The position numbers and the translations under genes were made by a program. From positions 49,476,001 to 49,540,000 of the forward strand of contig OY292278.1 in assembly GCA_958496175.1 (NCBI GenBank): 64,000 nucleotides of DNA. The letters are read 5' to 3'. The notes beneath the pieces were generated by a model. That model searched no databases. It was given only the letters and a program-made list of their open reading frames with translations, and was not told the origin of the DNA. Shown piece after piece: positions 39,309 to 50,397 of the stretch. The DNA is from Sisyra terminalis (Eukaryota > Arthropoda > Insecta > Neuroptera > Sisyridae). Position 1 is the first letter of the stretch. The number at the start of each line of letters is the position of its first letter.

Positions 39309-42300
39309 GTGGGCAACAGGACGCTTACAATTCCATTTCAAAATTGCAAAAAGGACAATTTTCAACAGGAAAATAAGGATATAAGGGATGGGTATTTTTG
39401 TTTAAATAAAGCTGAATATTATTGGTTGAATCATCCATTTCATGCTTACTGCAAAATATTAGGTTTTTACGGGATATTGCGCCGGGAATTAAAAAGGGAA
39501 AGATAAGGAGTAGCATATCAATGCGACAATTTATGTTTGAAATTGAGCCATTTTAAGGGGGTGACTTTTCATGATGAGGCATACATTTCTCAAAGGATCA
39601 TGAAACAAGGCCTTTAAGTGAATACTAATGAGAAAAAAATTTACTCCTGTGGGCAACAGGACGCTCACAATTCCATTTCAAAGTTGCAAAAAGGACAATT
39701 TTCAACAGGAAACTAAGGATATAAGGGATGGTTATTTTTGTTGAAATAAAGCTGAATATTATTGGTTGAATCATCCATTTCATGTTTAATGCAAAATATT
39801 AGGTTTTTACGGGATATTGGGCCGGGAATTAAAAAAGGAAAGTTAAGGAGTTGCATATCAATGCGACAATTTATGTATGAAAATAAGCCATTTTAAGGGG
39901 GTGACTTTTCATTATGAGGCATACTTTTCTCAACGGATCATGAAACAAGGCCTTTAAATGAATACTAATGTGAAAAAAATTTACTCCTGTGGGCAACAGG
40001 ACGCTCACAATTCCATTTCAAAGTTGCAAAAAGGACAATTTTCAACAGGAAACTAAGGATATAAGGGATGGTTATTTTTGTTGAAATAAAGCTGAATATT
40101 ATTGGTTGAATCATCCATTTCATGCTTAATGCAAAATATTAGGTTTTTACGGGATATTGCGCCGGGAATTAAAAAGGGAAAGATAAGGAGTTGCATATCA
40201 ATGCGACAATTTATGTATGAAATTGAGCCATTTTAAGGGGGTGACTTTTCATTATGAGGCATACTTTTCTCAACGGATTATGAAACAAGACCTCTAAGTT
40301 TATAGTAATGTGAAAAAAATTTACTCCTGTGGGCAACAGGACGCTCACAATTCCATTTCAAAGTTGCAAAAAGGACAATTTTCACCAGGAAAATAAGGAT
40401 ATAAGGGATGCTTATTTTTGTTGAAATAAACCTGAATATTATTGGTTGAATCATCCATTTCATGCTTATACAAAATATTAGGTTTTTACGGGATATTGCG
40501 CCCGGAATTAAAAATGGAAAGTTAAGGAGTTGCATATCAATGCGACAATTTATGTACGAAATTGAGCCATTTTAAGGGGGTGACTTTTCATTATGAGGCA
40601 TACTTTTCTCAACAGATCATGAAACAAGGCCATTAAGTGAATAGTAATGTGATAAAAATTTACTCCTGTGGGCAACAGGACGCTCACAATTACATTTCAA
40701 AGTTGCAAAAAGGACAATTTTCAACAGGAAACTAAGGATATAAGGGATGGGTATTTTTGTTGAAATAAAGCTGAATACTATTGGTTGAATCATCCATTTC
40801 ATGCTTAATGCAAAATATTAGGTTTTTACGGGATATTGCGCCGGGAATTAAAAAGGGAAAGATAAGGAGTTGCATATCAATGCGACAATTTATGTATGAA
40901 ATTGAGCCATTTTAAGGGGGTGACTTTTCATTATGAGGCATACTTTTCTCAACGGATTATGAAACAAGACCTCAAAGTTTATAGTAATGTGAAAAAAATT
41001 TACTCCTGTGGGCAACAGGACGCTTACAATTCCATTTCAAAATTGCAAAAAGGACAATTTTCAACAGGAAAATAAGGATATAAGGGATGGGTATTTTTGT
41101 TTAAATAAAGCTGAATATTATTGGTTGAATCATCCATTTCATGCTTACTGCAAAATATTAGGTTTTTACGGGATATTGCGCCGGGAATTAAAAAGGGAAA
41201 GATAAGGAGTAGCATATCAATGCGACAATTTATGTTTGAAATTGAGCCATTTTAAGGGGGTGACTTTTCATGATGAGGCATACATTTCTCAAAGGATCAT
41301 GAAACAAGGCCTTTAAGTGAATACTAATGAGAAAAAAATTTACTCCTGTGGGCAACAGGACGCTCACAATTCCATTTCAAAGTTGCAAAAAGGACAATTT
41401 TCAACAGGAAACTAAGGATATAAGGGATGGTTATTTTTGTTGAAATAAAGCTGAATATTATTGGTTGAATCATCCATTTCATGTTTAATGCAAAATATTA
41501 GGTTTTTACGGGATATTGGGCCGGGAATTAAAAAAGGAAAGTTAAGGAGTTGCATATCAATGCGACAATTTATGTATGAAAATAAGCCATTTTAAGGGGG
41601 TGACTTTTCATGATGAGGCATACTTTTCTCAACGGATCATGAAACAAGGCCTTTAAATGAATACTAATGTGAAAAAAATTTACTCCTGTGGGCAACAGGA
41701 CGCTCACAATTCCATTTCAAAGTTGCAAAAAGGACAATTTTCAACAGGAAACTAAGGATATAAGGGATGGTTATTTTTGTTGAAATAAAGCTGAATATTA
41801 TTGGTTGAATCATCCATTTCATGCTTAATGCAAAATATTAGGTTTTTACGGGATATTGCGCCGGGAATTAAAAAGGGAAAGATAAGGAGTTGCATATCAA
41901 TGCGACAATTTATGTATGAAATTGAGCCATTTTAAGGGGGTGACTTTTCATTATGAGGCATACTTTTCTCAACGGATTATGAAACAAGACCTCTAAGTTT
42001 ATAGTAATGTGAAAAAAATTTACTCCTGTGGGCAACAGGACGCTCACAATTCCATTTCAAAGTTGCAAAAAGGACAATTTTCACCAGGAAAATAAGGATA
42101 TAAGGGATGCTTATTTTTGTTGAAATAAACCTGAATATTATTGGTTGAATCATCCATTTCATGCTTATACAAAATATTAGGTTTTTACGGGATATTGCGC
42201 CCGGAATTAAAAATGGAAAGTTAAGGAGTTGCATATCAATGCGACAATTTATGTACGAAATTGAGCCATTTTAAGGGGGTGACTTTTCATTATGAGGCAT

Positions 42301-42706
42301 ACTTTTCTCAACAGATCATGAAACAAGGCCATTAAGTGAATAGTAATGTGATAAAAATTTACTCCTGTGGGCAACAGGACGCTCACAATTACATTTCAAA
42401 GTTGCAAAAAGGACAATTTTCAACAGGAAACTAAGGATATAAGGGATGGGTATTTTTGTTGAAATAAAGCTGAATACTATTGGTTGAATCATCCATTTCA
42501 TGCTTAATGCAAAATATTAGGTTTTTACGGGATATTGCGCCGGGAATTAAAAAGGGAAAGATAAGGAGTTGCATATCAATGCGACAATTTATGTATGAAA
42601 TTGAGCCATTTTAAGGGGGTGACTTTTCATTATGAGGCATACTTTTCTCAACGGATTATGAAACAAGACCTCAAAGTTTATAGTAATGTGAAAAAAATTT
42701 ACTCCT
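39309..42706 (-). repeat. Higher-order repeat, two copies of a 1,699-bp 5-mer
   Basis: Markers TTTAAATAAAGC with GCTTACTGC, TTTATGTTTGAAATTG, CTCAAAGGATC and CTGAATACTATTGG recur at an exact 1,699-bp offset (for example 39,309 and 41,008; 40,278 and 41,977; 40,617 and 42,316). Confidence 0.86.
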
Positions 42707-43499
42707 GTGGGCAACAGGACGCTCACAATTCCATTTCAAAGTTGCAAAAAGGACAATTTTCACCAGGAAAATAAGGATATAAGGGATGCTTATTTTTGTT
42801 GAAATAAACCTGAATATTATTGGTTGAATCATCCATTTCATGCTTATACAAAATATTAGGTTTTTACGGGATATTGCGCCCGGAATTAAAAATGGAAAGT
42901 TAAGGAGTTGCATATCAATGCGACAATTTATGTATGAAATTGAGCCATTTTAAGGGGGTGACTTTTCATTATGAGGCATACTTTTCTCAACGGATTATGA
43001 AACAAGACCTCTAAGTTTATAGTAATGTGAAAAAAATTTACGCCTGTGGGCAACAGGACGCTCACAATTCCATTTCAAAGTTGCAAAAAGGACAATTTTC
43101 AACAGGAAAATAAGGATATAAGGGATGGGTATTTTTGTTGAAATAAACCTGAATATTATTGGTTGAATCATCCATTTCATGCTTATACAAAATATTAGGT
43201 TTTTACGGGATATTGCGCCCGGAATTAAAAATGGAAAGTTAAGGAGTTGCATATCAATGCGACAATTTATGTACGAAATTGAGCCATTTTAAGGGGGTGA
43301 CTTTTCATTATGAGGCATACTTTTCTCAACAGATCAAGAAACAAGGCCATTAAGTGAATAGTAATGTGAAAAAAATTTACTCCTGTGGGCAACAGGACGC
43401 TCACAATTCCATTTCAAAGTTGCAAAAAGGACAATTTTCACCAGGAAAATAAGGATATTAAGGATGCTTATTTTTGTTTAAATAAAGCTGAATATTATT

Positions 43500-45410
43500 G
43501 ATTGAATCATCTATTTAATGCGAAATGCAAAATATTAGGTTTTTACGGGATATTGGGCAGGGAATTAAAAAGGGAAAGTTAAGGAGTTGCATATCAATGC
43601 GACAATTTATGTATGAAATTGAGCCATTTTAAGGGGGTGACTTTTCATTATGAGGCATACTTTTCTCAACGGATTATGAAACAAGACCACTAAGTGTATA
43701 GTAATGTGAAAAAAATTTAGTCCTGTGGGTAACAGGACGCTCCCAATTCCATTTCAAAGTTTCAAAAAGGACTATTTTCAACAGGAAAATAAGGATATAA
43801 GGGATGGGTATTTTTGTTGAAATAAAGCTGAATATTAATGGTTGATTCATCCTTTTCAAGCCTATTGCAAAATATTAAGATTTCACGGGATATTGGCCCG
43901 GGAATTCAAAACGGGAAGTTAGGGATTTGCAAATCAATGCGACAAATTATGTCGGAAATTGGGCCATTTTAAGGGGGTGACTTTTCCTTATGAGGGCTAC
44001 TTTTCTCAACGTATTATTAAGCAATGCTCTCAAATGAATAGGAATGTGAAAAAAATTTTGTCCTGTGGGTAACAGGACGCTCGCAATTCCATTTCAAAGT
44101 TGCAAAAAGGACTATTTTCAACTGCTAAACAAGGATATAAGGGATGGGTATTTTTGTTGAACTAAAGCTGAATATTATTGGTTAAATCATCCTTTTCAAG
44201 CTTACAGCAAAATATTCGGGTTATGCGGGATATAAGGCCTGGAATAAAAAAGGGAAAGTTAAGGAGTTGCATATCAATGCGACAATTTATGGTTGCAATT
44301 GGGCCATTTTAAGGGGGTGACTTTTTATTATGAGGCATACTTTTCTCAACGGATCCTGACACAAGGCCTTTAAGTGAAAAGTAAGGTGAAAAAAATTTAG
44401 TCCTGTGGGCAACAGGACGCTCGCTATTCCGTTTCAAAGTTTCAAAAAGGACTATTTTCAACAGGACATTAAGGATATAAGGGATGGTTAGTTTCGTGGA
44501 AATAAAGCTGAATATTATTGGTTGAATCTTCCTTAACATCGCTCATTTAAAATATTAGATTTTTACGGGAAATAGGGCTGGGAATTTAAAACGGGAAGTT
44601 AAGGAGTTGCAAATCAATGCGACAAATTATGTCTGAAATTGGGCCATATTAAGGGGGTGACTTTTCATTATGAGGCCTATTTTTCTCTACAGTATATTAA
44701 ACAAGGCCCTCAAATGAATAGGAATGTGAAAACATTTTTGTCCTGTGGGTAACAGGACGCTCGCAATTCCATTTCAAAGTTGCAAAAATGACTTTTTTCA
44801 ACTGCTAAACAAGGATATAAGGGATGGGTATTTTTGTTGAAATAAAGCTGAATATTATTGGTTGAATCATCCATTTCATGCTTATTGCAAAATATTAGGT
44901 TTTTACGGGAAAATGGGCTGGGAATTTAAAACGGGAAGTTAAGGATTAGCAAATCAATGCGACAAATTAGGTCGGAAATTGGGCCATTTTAAGGGGGTGA
45001 CTTTTCATTATGAGGCCTACTTTTCTCCACGGATTATTAAGCAAGGCCCTCAAATGAATAGGAATGTGAAAATTTTTTTGTCCTGTGGGTAACAGGACGC
45101 TCGCAAGTCTATTTCAAAGTTGCAAACAGGACTATATTCAACTGCTAAACAAGGATGTAAGGGATGGATATTTTCGTTGAAATAAAGCTGAATATTATTG
45201 GTTAAATCTTCCTTAACATTGCTCATTTAAAATATTAGATTTTTACGGGAAAATGGGCCGGGAATTCAAAACGGGAAGTTAAGGATTTGCAATTCAATGC
45301 GACAAATTATGTCTGAAATTGGGCCATTTTAAGGGGGTGACTTTTCATAATGAGGCATACTTTCCTTAACGGATTATGAATCAAGGCTTAAAGCTAATTA
45401 TAGTATGAAA
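43500..45410 (-). repeat. Diverged edge monomers of the right satellite array
   Basis: The last five or six monomers differ strongly from the core: CCTGTGGGTAACAGG, GGGCCATTTT, AAACGGGAAGTT, and a CTGCTAAACAAGG segment in place of CAGGAAACTAAGG. The period stays close to 340 bp. The array dissolves near 45,410 into unrelated sequence. Confidence 0.85.
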
Positions 45411-47565
45411 AAAATTAATGGAATATTTACCTACCTCGTGTTGTCGAGACTAGTGGATGGAGATATTCTTCTGATATTCACAATACTTAAGCTGCACTCC
45501 CAGTGGCTAACATTTGAAGATTATTTGATTACGTTCCTCTCTTTGATTTCTTTTGAAAGATATATCATATTTGGCTGTCATTAATTCGTATAAATCGTTG
45601 GAAAATATCTACAAAATTTACAAAAATACTTGTAAACCATACCCACAATTAACAATTAACAATAAATATTACCTGCCTCATATTTATTTGGGTTGATTCT
45701 GATTTTATGAAGTTGAAATACAACACTGACAATCAATTCAAACTGTCATAACGTAAAAAATAAAATTCATTCGGATAAAGTAAATTTAAACTTCAAGTGA
45801 CAACTGTCAAAACGAGCTGTCAAACGTGTCAAACTGAGCCGACAAATGAAATCGAATCGACTGTTTTGCGGCCAGAAATTAGTAAATTAGCCTTAATGAA
45901 GTTTGGCTACATATTGAAATTGAATATGAGTGTGTCAAAAGGGACTTTTTAGCCGATTTTTTTTTTAATTATAATCACGTCAAAAGACAACGTCAACTCG
46001 TATCGAATTTCGTTGGAAGCTTAAACTTCTGACTTTGGTCTGGTAGGTGGCGGTATAAACTTAAATTGGTTCGAAAATGGAAATACTGGATATACGTCCG
46101 ACGCTCACATTTCATAGGCTAGATGGCGCGACAAATTTAAAGCTTTTAAAGCTCTGGATTCCGTTTTAGTCAATTTATGTTTATATTGCATTTCAGAGTT
46201 GTCTTAATTCATAATCATTAATACTCAGAATTATTAAAATAGAAAAATGCACTGACAGATGTCTTACAATAATCATGTTCATTATATTTACTTGTAATTA
46301 TGTCTGAAAAAAATGAAGGATAAAATAAAAATCGTAATTGAATAGATTTAAATTTTTTAATACTTTAATATTAAGACGATCAGATGGATTTATGTACAAA
46401 AATTAGCTCATACAAATTACAATAATCATAATAATATTCTATCAATATAATAATAATAATAAATAAAATATTTATAATAATTTTCATATACTTGTCATAT
46501 ATAGTATATTTATAATTTTTTTTCTTTCATATAATATCCTAATATTTACAACTGTTTTTTTTATTAAACATTTCTGTCTTATTTCGGATGGTTATTACAT
46601 AATGAGAAGTATGATACAATGATCTACAGATTATTTTCTTAGAGTTACATTTAAATTTTACGATCAAAAGTATTCCATTAATATTTTTGTTCAAATTCAA
46701 AAAATATGCACATTTGTTCCATTTTAAAAACAACATGGAGACTCAAGTCTAAACTGAAATAGATTTTCATGCGAAAAATCCTAGTGAGTCCTCGTGTTGT
46801 TGGACGATTTTTTTTTCAAGTGAAAAAATGGAATGTTGATTATTTCACATCATACAATATGAGGGATAAAGAGAGTAACAATTTTTTTTCTTTCAACTAT
46901 TGAGTACGAGGAAAATCAAACGAAAGAAAATATTGAAAATTTTCAACGAACAAAAAAAAAAGGGTTTTTGTGTAAATTTTCAATTGACTAGTTTTCTTTT
47001 TTATTTTTCGTTTCGTTTAAAAAAACCATTCTCATTCGAAATTACGTAGGTACCACTCACACAAAAAACGACCGAAAAAAAGTTCACTTTTTATACAAAT
47101 TTTGCATTGAAAATAAATATTTGTTAATTTTAAGTGAGAGTTTTAAGTCTAAACTAAAAAAATATTTACATTTTTTTTTTTGTTAATTTTAAAATCGATT
47201 TTTAAAGTTCAATCTTTAACAAATTTTCGGACCCGTCGAAATCATTTTCGAAAAATTTTCTTACATAAATTAAAAAGAAAAAAAAAACAGTCTTTTATCA
47301 CTAGCTGTACAAGAAAAATAATTCGTGTAAATTCTTCATTTTTTCCTTAATTTTTTTTTTGTTTCATTAAATAGAGATTTCTTTTTAAATATTTATATAT
47401 ATATTTTTTAAAATATCTATTTGTTTAAAATAGAAGACATGTTCCTCGAGGAAAAGAGAGCCGAAGAACATATAGATAAAACGTAATGGGATAATTGGAG
47501 GCTACACATTCCAATATTGCTTCCGTTTTTGATGCATCACTTCCGAAATTTCATAAAAATAATGC
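45411..47565. other. AT-rich flank and possible 3' UTR; no gene seen
   Basis: No convincing open frame. TGTCAAA-rich sequence lies at 45,790-45,850, and 46,020-46,260 resembles the palindrome spacer (18,060-18,340). From about 46,300 rightward it is A/T homopolymer-rich and may include the 3' UTR of the adjacent minus-strand LRR gene. Confidence 0.6.
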
Positions 47566-47571
47566 TTTATT
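47566..47571 (-). terminator. Possible poly(A) signal of the LRR gene
   Basis: AATAAA on the minus strand (within AAGCAATAAAGC), about 50 bp beyond the TAA that closes the readthrough extension and about 300 bp beyond the first stop. Other AATAAA-like hexamers lie further down in the AT-rich flank, so the transcript end is uncertain. Confidence 0.4.
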
Positions 47572-47620
47572 GCTTGAATCATTCCGAGAAAAACCAGTGG
47601 TTAAATTGGGATGGGGTAAT

Positions 47621-47869
47621 TTAGTGCGGATGGTGGGGCCGAAGGTAGGTAAATCCACGTGCAGGAAGTGTTCCGCCAGGACCGCCGTTCTCCAGAGGGC
47701 GTCGCGACGGCAATGGTGGCGGACCTCGGCGTCCCAAAGTTCCGGATCCGATTCCAGACATCATTGTCGAAACATTTCGAGCGCCTCCATTGGCTCCACC
47801 AGCTCCGGCTGTTCCAGCTCGGGGTGCAGTTCCCAAACAGTAAACGGCCGGACCCGCACGCAGCTCTAG
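47621..47869 (-). CDS. Candidate stop-codon readthrough extension of the LRR protein
   Basis: After the TAG at 47,870-47,872 the same frame stays open for 82 codons to a TAA at 47,621-47,623. The first codon after the stop is CTA followed by G, so the context is TAG-CTA-G, matching the stop-CUA(G) signal known to promote readthrough. The extension is GC-rich within strongly AT-rich surroundings and encodes a Gly/Ala/Pro/Arg-rich, probably disordered tail (includes GTAPRAGTAGAGGANGG, RRGPPPLPSRRP and, at the end, FTYLRPHHPH). Composition drops back to AT-rich right after the TAA. Readthrough would lengthen the cytoplasmic tail and bury the VTEL PDZ motif. Alternatives: a recently gained stop, a sequencing error, or a GC-rich 3' UTR. 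Confidence 0.6.
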   Translation of the reverse strand, partial: LELRAGPAVYCLGTAPRAGTAGAGGANGGARNVSTMMSGIGSGTLGRRGPPPLPSRRPLENGGPGGTLPARGFTYLRPHHPH

Positions 47870-49435
47870 CTACAGTTCCGTGACCGGAATTGGTTTCATG
47901 CCAGCTGTGCCTAAGTGATGGGGATGGTGATTCTGGTGGTGCACAGCAGCAGCAGCTGCTGCTGCCCTCACCATATATTCATCATCAGAAAAAGTTTTCT
48001 GATACTCATGTTCCTTACGACTAATAGCCCGCTTATTCCACTTGTAATCCTTAAAAGCATCCCTTACATTTCTGCGATATCTATACAAAACCAACGACAA
48101 AGCTGCCAATATTGCCACCACACTAACGCAAACGGCTCCCAAAATCGCCTGTCTTCGGGGATCATAAAACGCACAACCCATTTCCTCCGGCATTAAACTC
48201 TTCAGTGCACGATCTCGCACTGAAGGTGGTTCCGCGCATTGTGGACTACTTAAATTGCGACTTGCCAACAAATTTCTCAACCACAACAATTCGCAAGTGC
48301 ACTCCAAAGGGTTATCGTTTAATTCCACCACATGTAATTCACTCCAAGTCGCAGCTGCTTCATTTAGAGTCTCTAAATTCGATTCCCGTAAAACCAATCG
48401 ACGTAATTTCGGTAGTCCGGCCAAAGCTCCATCGTCAATATGTCCCAATCGTTTATTACTAGCAAAAATGATCGTTTCCAAATTTAAATTTGACGCAAAA
48501 GCTCCAACTTCAATCCGTTCCAAATTGCCAGCTCCGGTTACATCCAAACGACGTAAATTAAACAACCCCTTAAAAGAATCCGGTTTGATTGAACTGAAAT
48601 CATTTTGTCCAATGGAAAGTTCTTCAAGTCTTGGCAATTCGGCCAATTGTTTGGTCGGTATCACAGTTAAGTGGTTATCAGCCAAATCAAGGCTTCGTAG
48701 TCCTGATAATCCGGTGAAAGCTCCTTCGCTGATGTTAACCAATCCGGCACCACCCAAATCCAAAACACTTAACTTGCCAAGACCAAGAAAAGCATCATCT
48801 CCTAACATAGAAAAAACGTTGAGACCCACATGAAGTTCAGCGAGGCTGCCCAGCGGAGGAAACGCTGAAGTGGGAACCACACTCAACTGATTATCATCCA
48901 AATATAACACCCGTAACGATGCCAACCCATCAAAAGCCAATGGATCAATTCTCGAGATTCGATTCTGTCCCAAATTCAACTCCTCCAATTTCGGCAGGAT
49001 GGCAAAGAGCCGACGTGTGAGCTCTTCGAGAAAGTTTTCGCGCAGATTCAGCACGGTGAGGGATTTGAGGCCTTGGAATGTGACGTTTGTGATGGCCGAT
49101 ATTTTGTTCTTGTTGAGGTGCAACTGTTGCAGTTTGCGTTGGTTGTCGAAACTTTTCGTTGGAATGTTGACGAGATGGTTGGATGAGAGATCGACGTACT
49201 GGAGTTCGCCGTAGAACTGGAATGCGGCGTCGACCGTTTTGATTTTGTTGTTGCGAAGCACCAGGCGCTGAATGGATGGGTTCAGCGTGATGGGGAGAAC
49301 GTCCAGTTTACTTTTCTCGCACTGCACCACGAGGGTTTCGTCGTTGCAACTGCACCCCACCGGACAGAAGGGCAGTGATGAGGCGATGTGCAACACGGAG
49401 GAAATCGCCACGAACATCGAGCATAGTTGAAACAT
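47870..49435 (-). CDS. caps/trn: LRR transmembrane protein, tartan/capricious family
   Basis: Single-exon coding region of 521 residues. The ATG at 49,435 is chosen because a strong splice acceptor (CTTTTCATTTCAG) ends directly before it; the open frame runs 28 codons further upstream, but that stretch is intron. Order: signal peptide (about 1-22), LRR N-cap with four cysteines (CPVGCSC...QC, about 25-38), 14 LRRs of about 24 residues, LRR C-cap (NPLECTC...LLWLRNLL...C, about 370-425), one membrane span (about 434-456, AILGAVCVSVVAILAALSLV), a basic stop-transfer segment and a cytoplasmic tail of about 60 residues with poly-Ala and His-rich runs. It ends VTEL, fitting a class I PDZ-binding motif. 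Fourteen LRRs and phrases such as LNLGQNRIS-ID, LRVLYLDDNQL and IGQNDF match insect Tartan/Capricious, cell-surface proteins in cell affinity and boundary formation, and in neuron-target matching for Capricious. Which paralogue is not decided. The stop is TAG followed by CTAG and an 82-codon open extension. Confidence 0.9.
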   Translation of the reverse strand: MFQLCSMFVAISSVLHIASSLPFCPVGCSCNDETLVVQCEKSKLDVLPITLNPSIQRLVLRNNKIKTVDAAFQFYGELQYVDLSSNHLVNIPTKSFDNQRKLQQLHLNKNKISAITNVTFQGLKSLTVLNLRENFLEELTRRLFAILPKLEELNLGQNRISRIDPLAFDGLASLRVLYLDDNQLSVVPTSAFPPLGSLAELHVGLNVFSMLGDDAFLGLGKLSVLDLGGAGLVNISEGAFTGLSGLRSLDLADNHLTVIPTKQLAELPRLEELSIGQNDFSSIKPDSFKGLFNLRRLDVTGAGNLERIEVGAFASNLNLETIIFASNKRLGHIDDGALAGLPKLRRLVLRESNLETLNEAAATWSELHVVELNDNPLECTCELLWLRNLLASRNLSSPQCAEPPSVRDRALKSLMPEEMGCAFYDPRRQAILGAVCVSVVAILAALSLVLYRYRRNVRDAFKDYKWNKRAISRKEHEYQKTFSDDEYMVRAAAAAAAVHHQNHHPHHLGTAGMKPIPVTEL

Positions 49436-49451
49436 CTGAAATGAAAAGAGG
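49436..49451 (-). other. 3' splice site of a 5' UTR intron
   Basis: On the minus strand a pyrimidine-rich tract ends CTTTTCATTTCAG directly before the ATG of the LRR gene. This implies at least one upstream non-coding exon, so much of 49,436-64,000 may be intron. The matching donor was not identified. Confidence 0.65.
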
Positions 49452-49489
49452 ATGAATGTTAAAATCGGTTTCAATTTCAAAACATTAAG

Positions 49490-50397
49490 GGAGTATTCTG
49501 GTATAGAAATTTGAAACAATCGATTATTTTTTTTGCATACTTTGAAAGTTTAGACAATGAAAAATATGATCCTAAAAGGATTTTTCAAAATTTGAATTAT
49601 TTTCGGCGATACAGCCGATTTAGATACAAACGAAACTAGAATTGACCGCTCTGAACTACGAGCTTTTGCTGCTCCAAAAGAAGGGTAGAACAGCTTGATT
49701 AGCTAAAAAAACTTCTCAAGACCTGAATTATGAGAAGGAGAAAGGCCCAATGTATGGATCTGGGATCTCCGATTGATGCAAAGTGAGTATTACATATTAT
49801 TTTCAGAGTTATTTCATTAGAATTGCTTCCAAAACTTTAAACGCGTTTTTCTCGAAACTACTTTTTTCAGGTGATTGACATGATATTTCAAGTTCTACTA
49901 AACCGATTCCTTCGAAATTTGGTATATATCTTGCTTATACAACTCTCCATCGCGTCTGTATTGGATTTTAAAAAAAATTGATTTTAAGTATTTTAAAAAA
50001 ATTCGGAAAGGTCGAAAAAATCGGGTAAAAAAAGTTTTTTTTTCAAGTCAGCGCCATTTTATTATTTATTAATTTATTTTTTTTGAAAATGGTCAACCCG
50101 ATAGCGACATCTTTATTAAAGAAAAATTTGTTTGATTTTTTTGGTTTAGATCTCTACAAGAGTGGAAATCATGTCAACCAGGACGCACCGTTTTTTTTTT
50201 GAAGCTCCTACTCCACCTGTATCTGGCCTGTATCTGGGCGAATTTTGGTTTTTTTTTCTAGTAATTTTTTTTTAGATTCTCAAAATGTCAATAAAAAACA
50301 TATAAAAAAATGAATCGTAAAAATGTTTTTCATTTGTTTTTAATCTTACTTGAAAAAATGCCTAAAATTCAGGCGTCTAGACCAGAATATCCACCTC
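49490..50397. mobile_element. Possible non-autonomous TIR element (about 0.9 kb)
   Basis: GGGAGTATTCTGGTATAGA at about 49,490 is matched in inverted orientation by TCTAGACCAGAATATCCACC at about 50,375-50,396, about 15 of 19 positions agreeing. The left flank is TTAA and the right flank TCAA, which could be a decayed TTAA target duplication. No transposase is encoded. The left end is only about 55 bp upstream of the LRR gene's splice acceptor. Confidence 0.45.

Larger units (their letters stand above)
21897..45410 (-). repeat. Satellite DNA array, right (inverted, about 340-bp monomer)
   Basis: The same satellite as 1-14,419, in reverse orientation: the landmark appears as its complement, ending TCATCCATTTCAT. 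It spans about 69 monomers of 339-340 bp. It begins within a monomer at the palindrome island and ends near 45,410 in degenerate copies. Monomers toward the middle are highly homogenised into higher-order repeats. Confidence 0.97.

Noticed and set aside
23630..43859. Dozens of recurring 61-85-codon open frames in the satellite (MKWMIQP... and MQLLNFP... types)
   Set aside because: They recur with the 340-bp period on either strand, change length with single-base variants, lack domains and are a by-product of the repeat.
47495..47869. Plus-strand 124-codon frame
   Set aside because: Antisense to the GC-rich extension of the LRR gene; the minus frame continues the LRR reading frame and has the better explanation.
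48255..48833. Plus-strand open frames overlapping the LRR gene (up to 192 codons)
   Set aside because: Antisense shadows of a clearly recognisable LRR coding region.
49436..49519. Upstream 28-codon extension of the LRR frame (549-residue version)
   Set aside because: A strong splice acceptor directly precedes the internal ATG, which is followed by a good signal peptide; the upstream codons are best read as intron.
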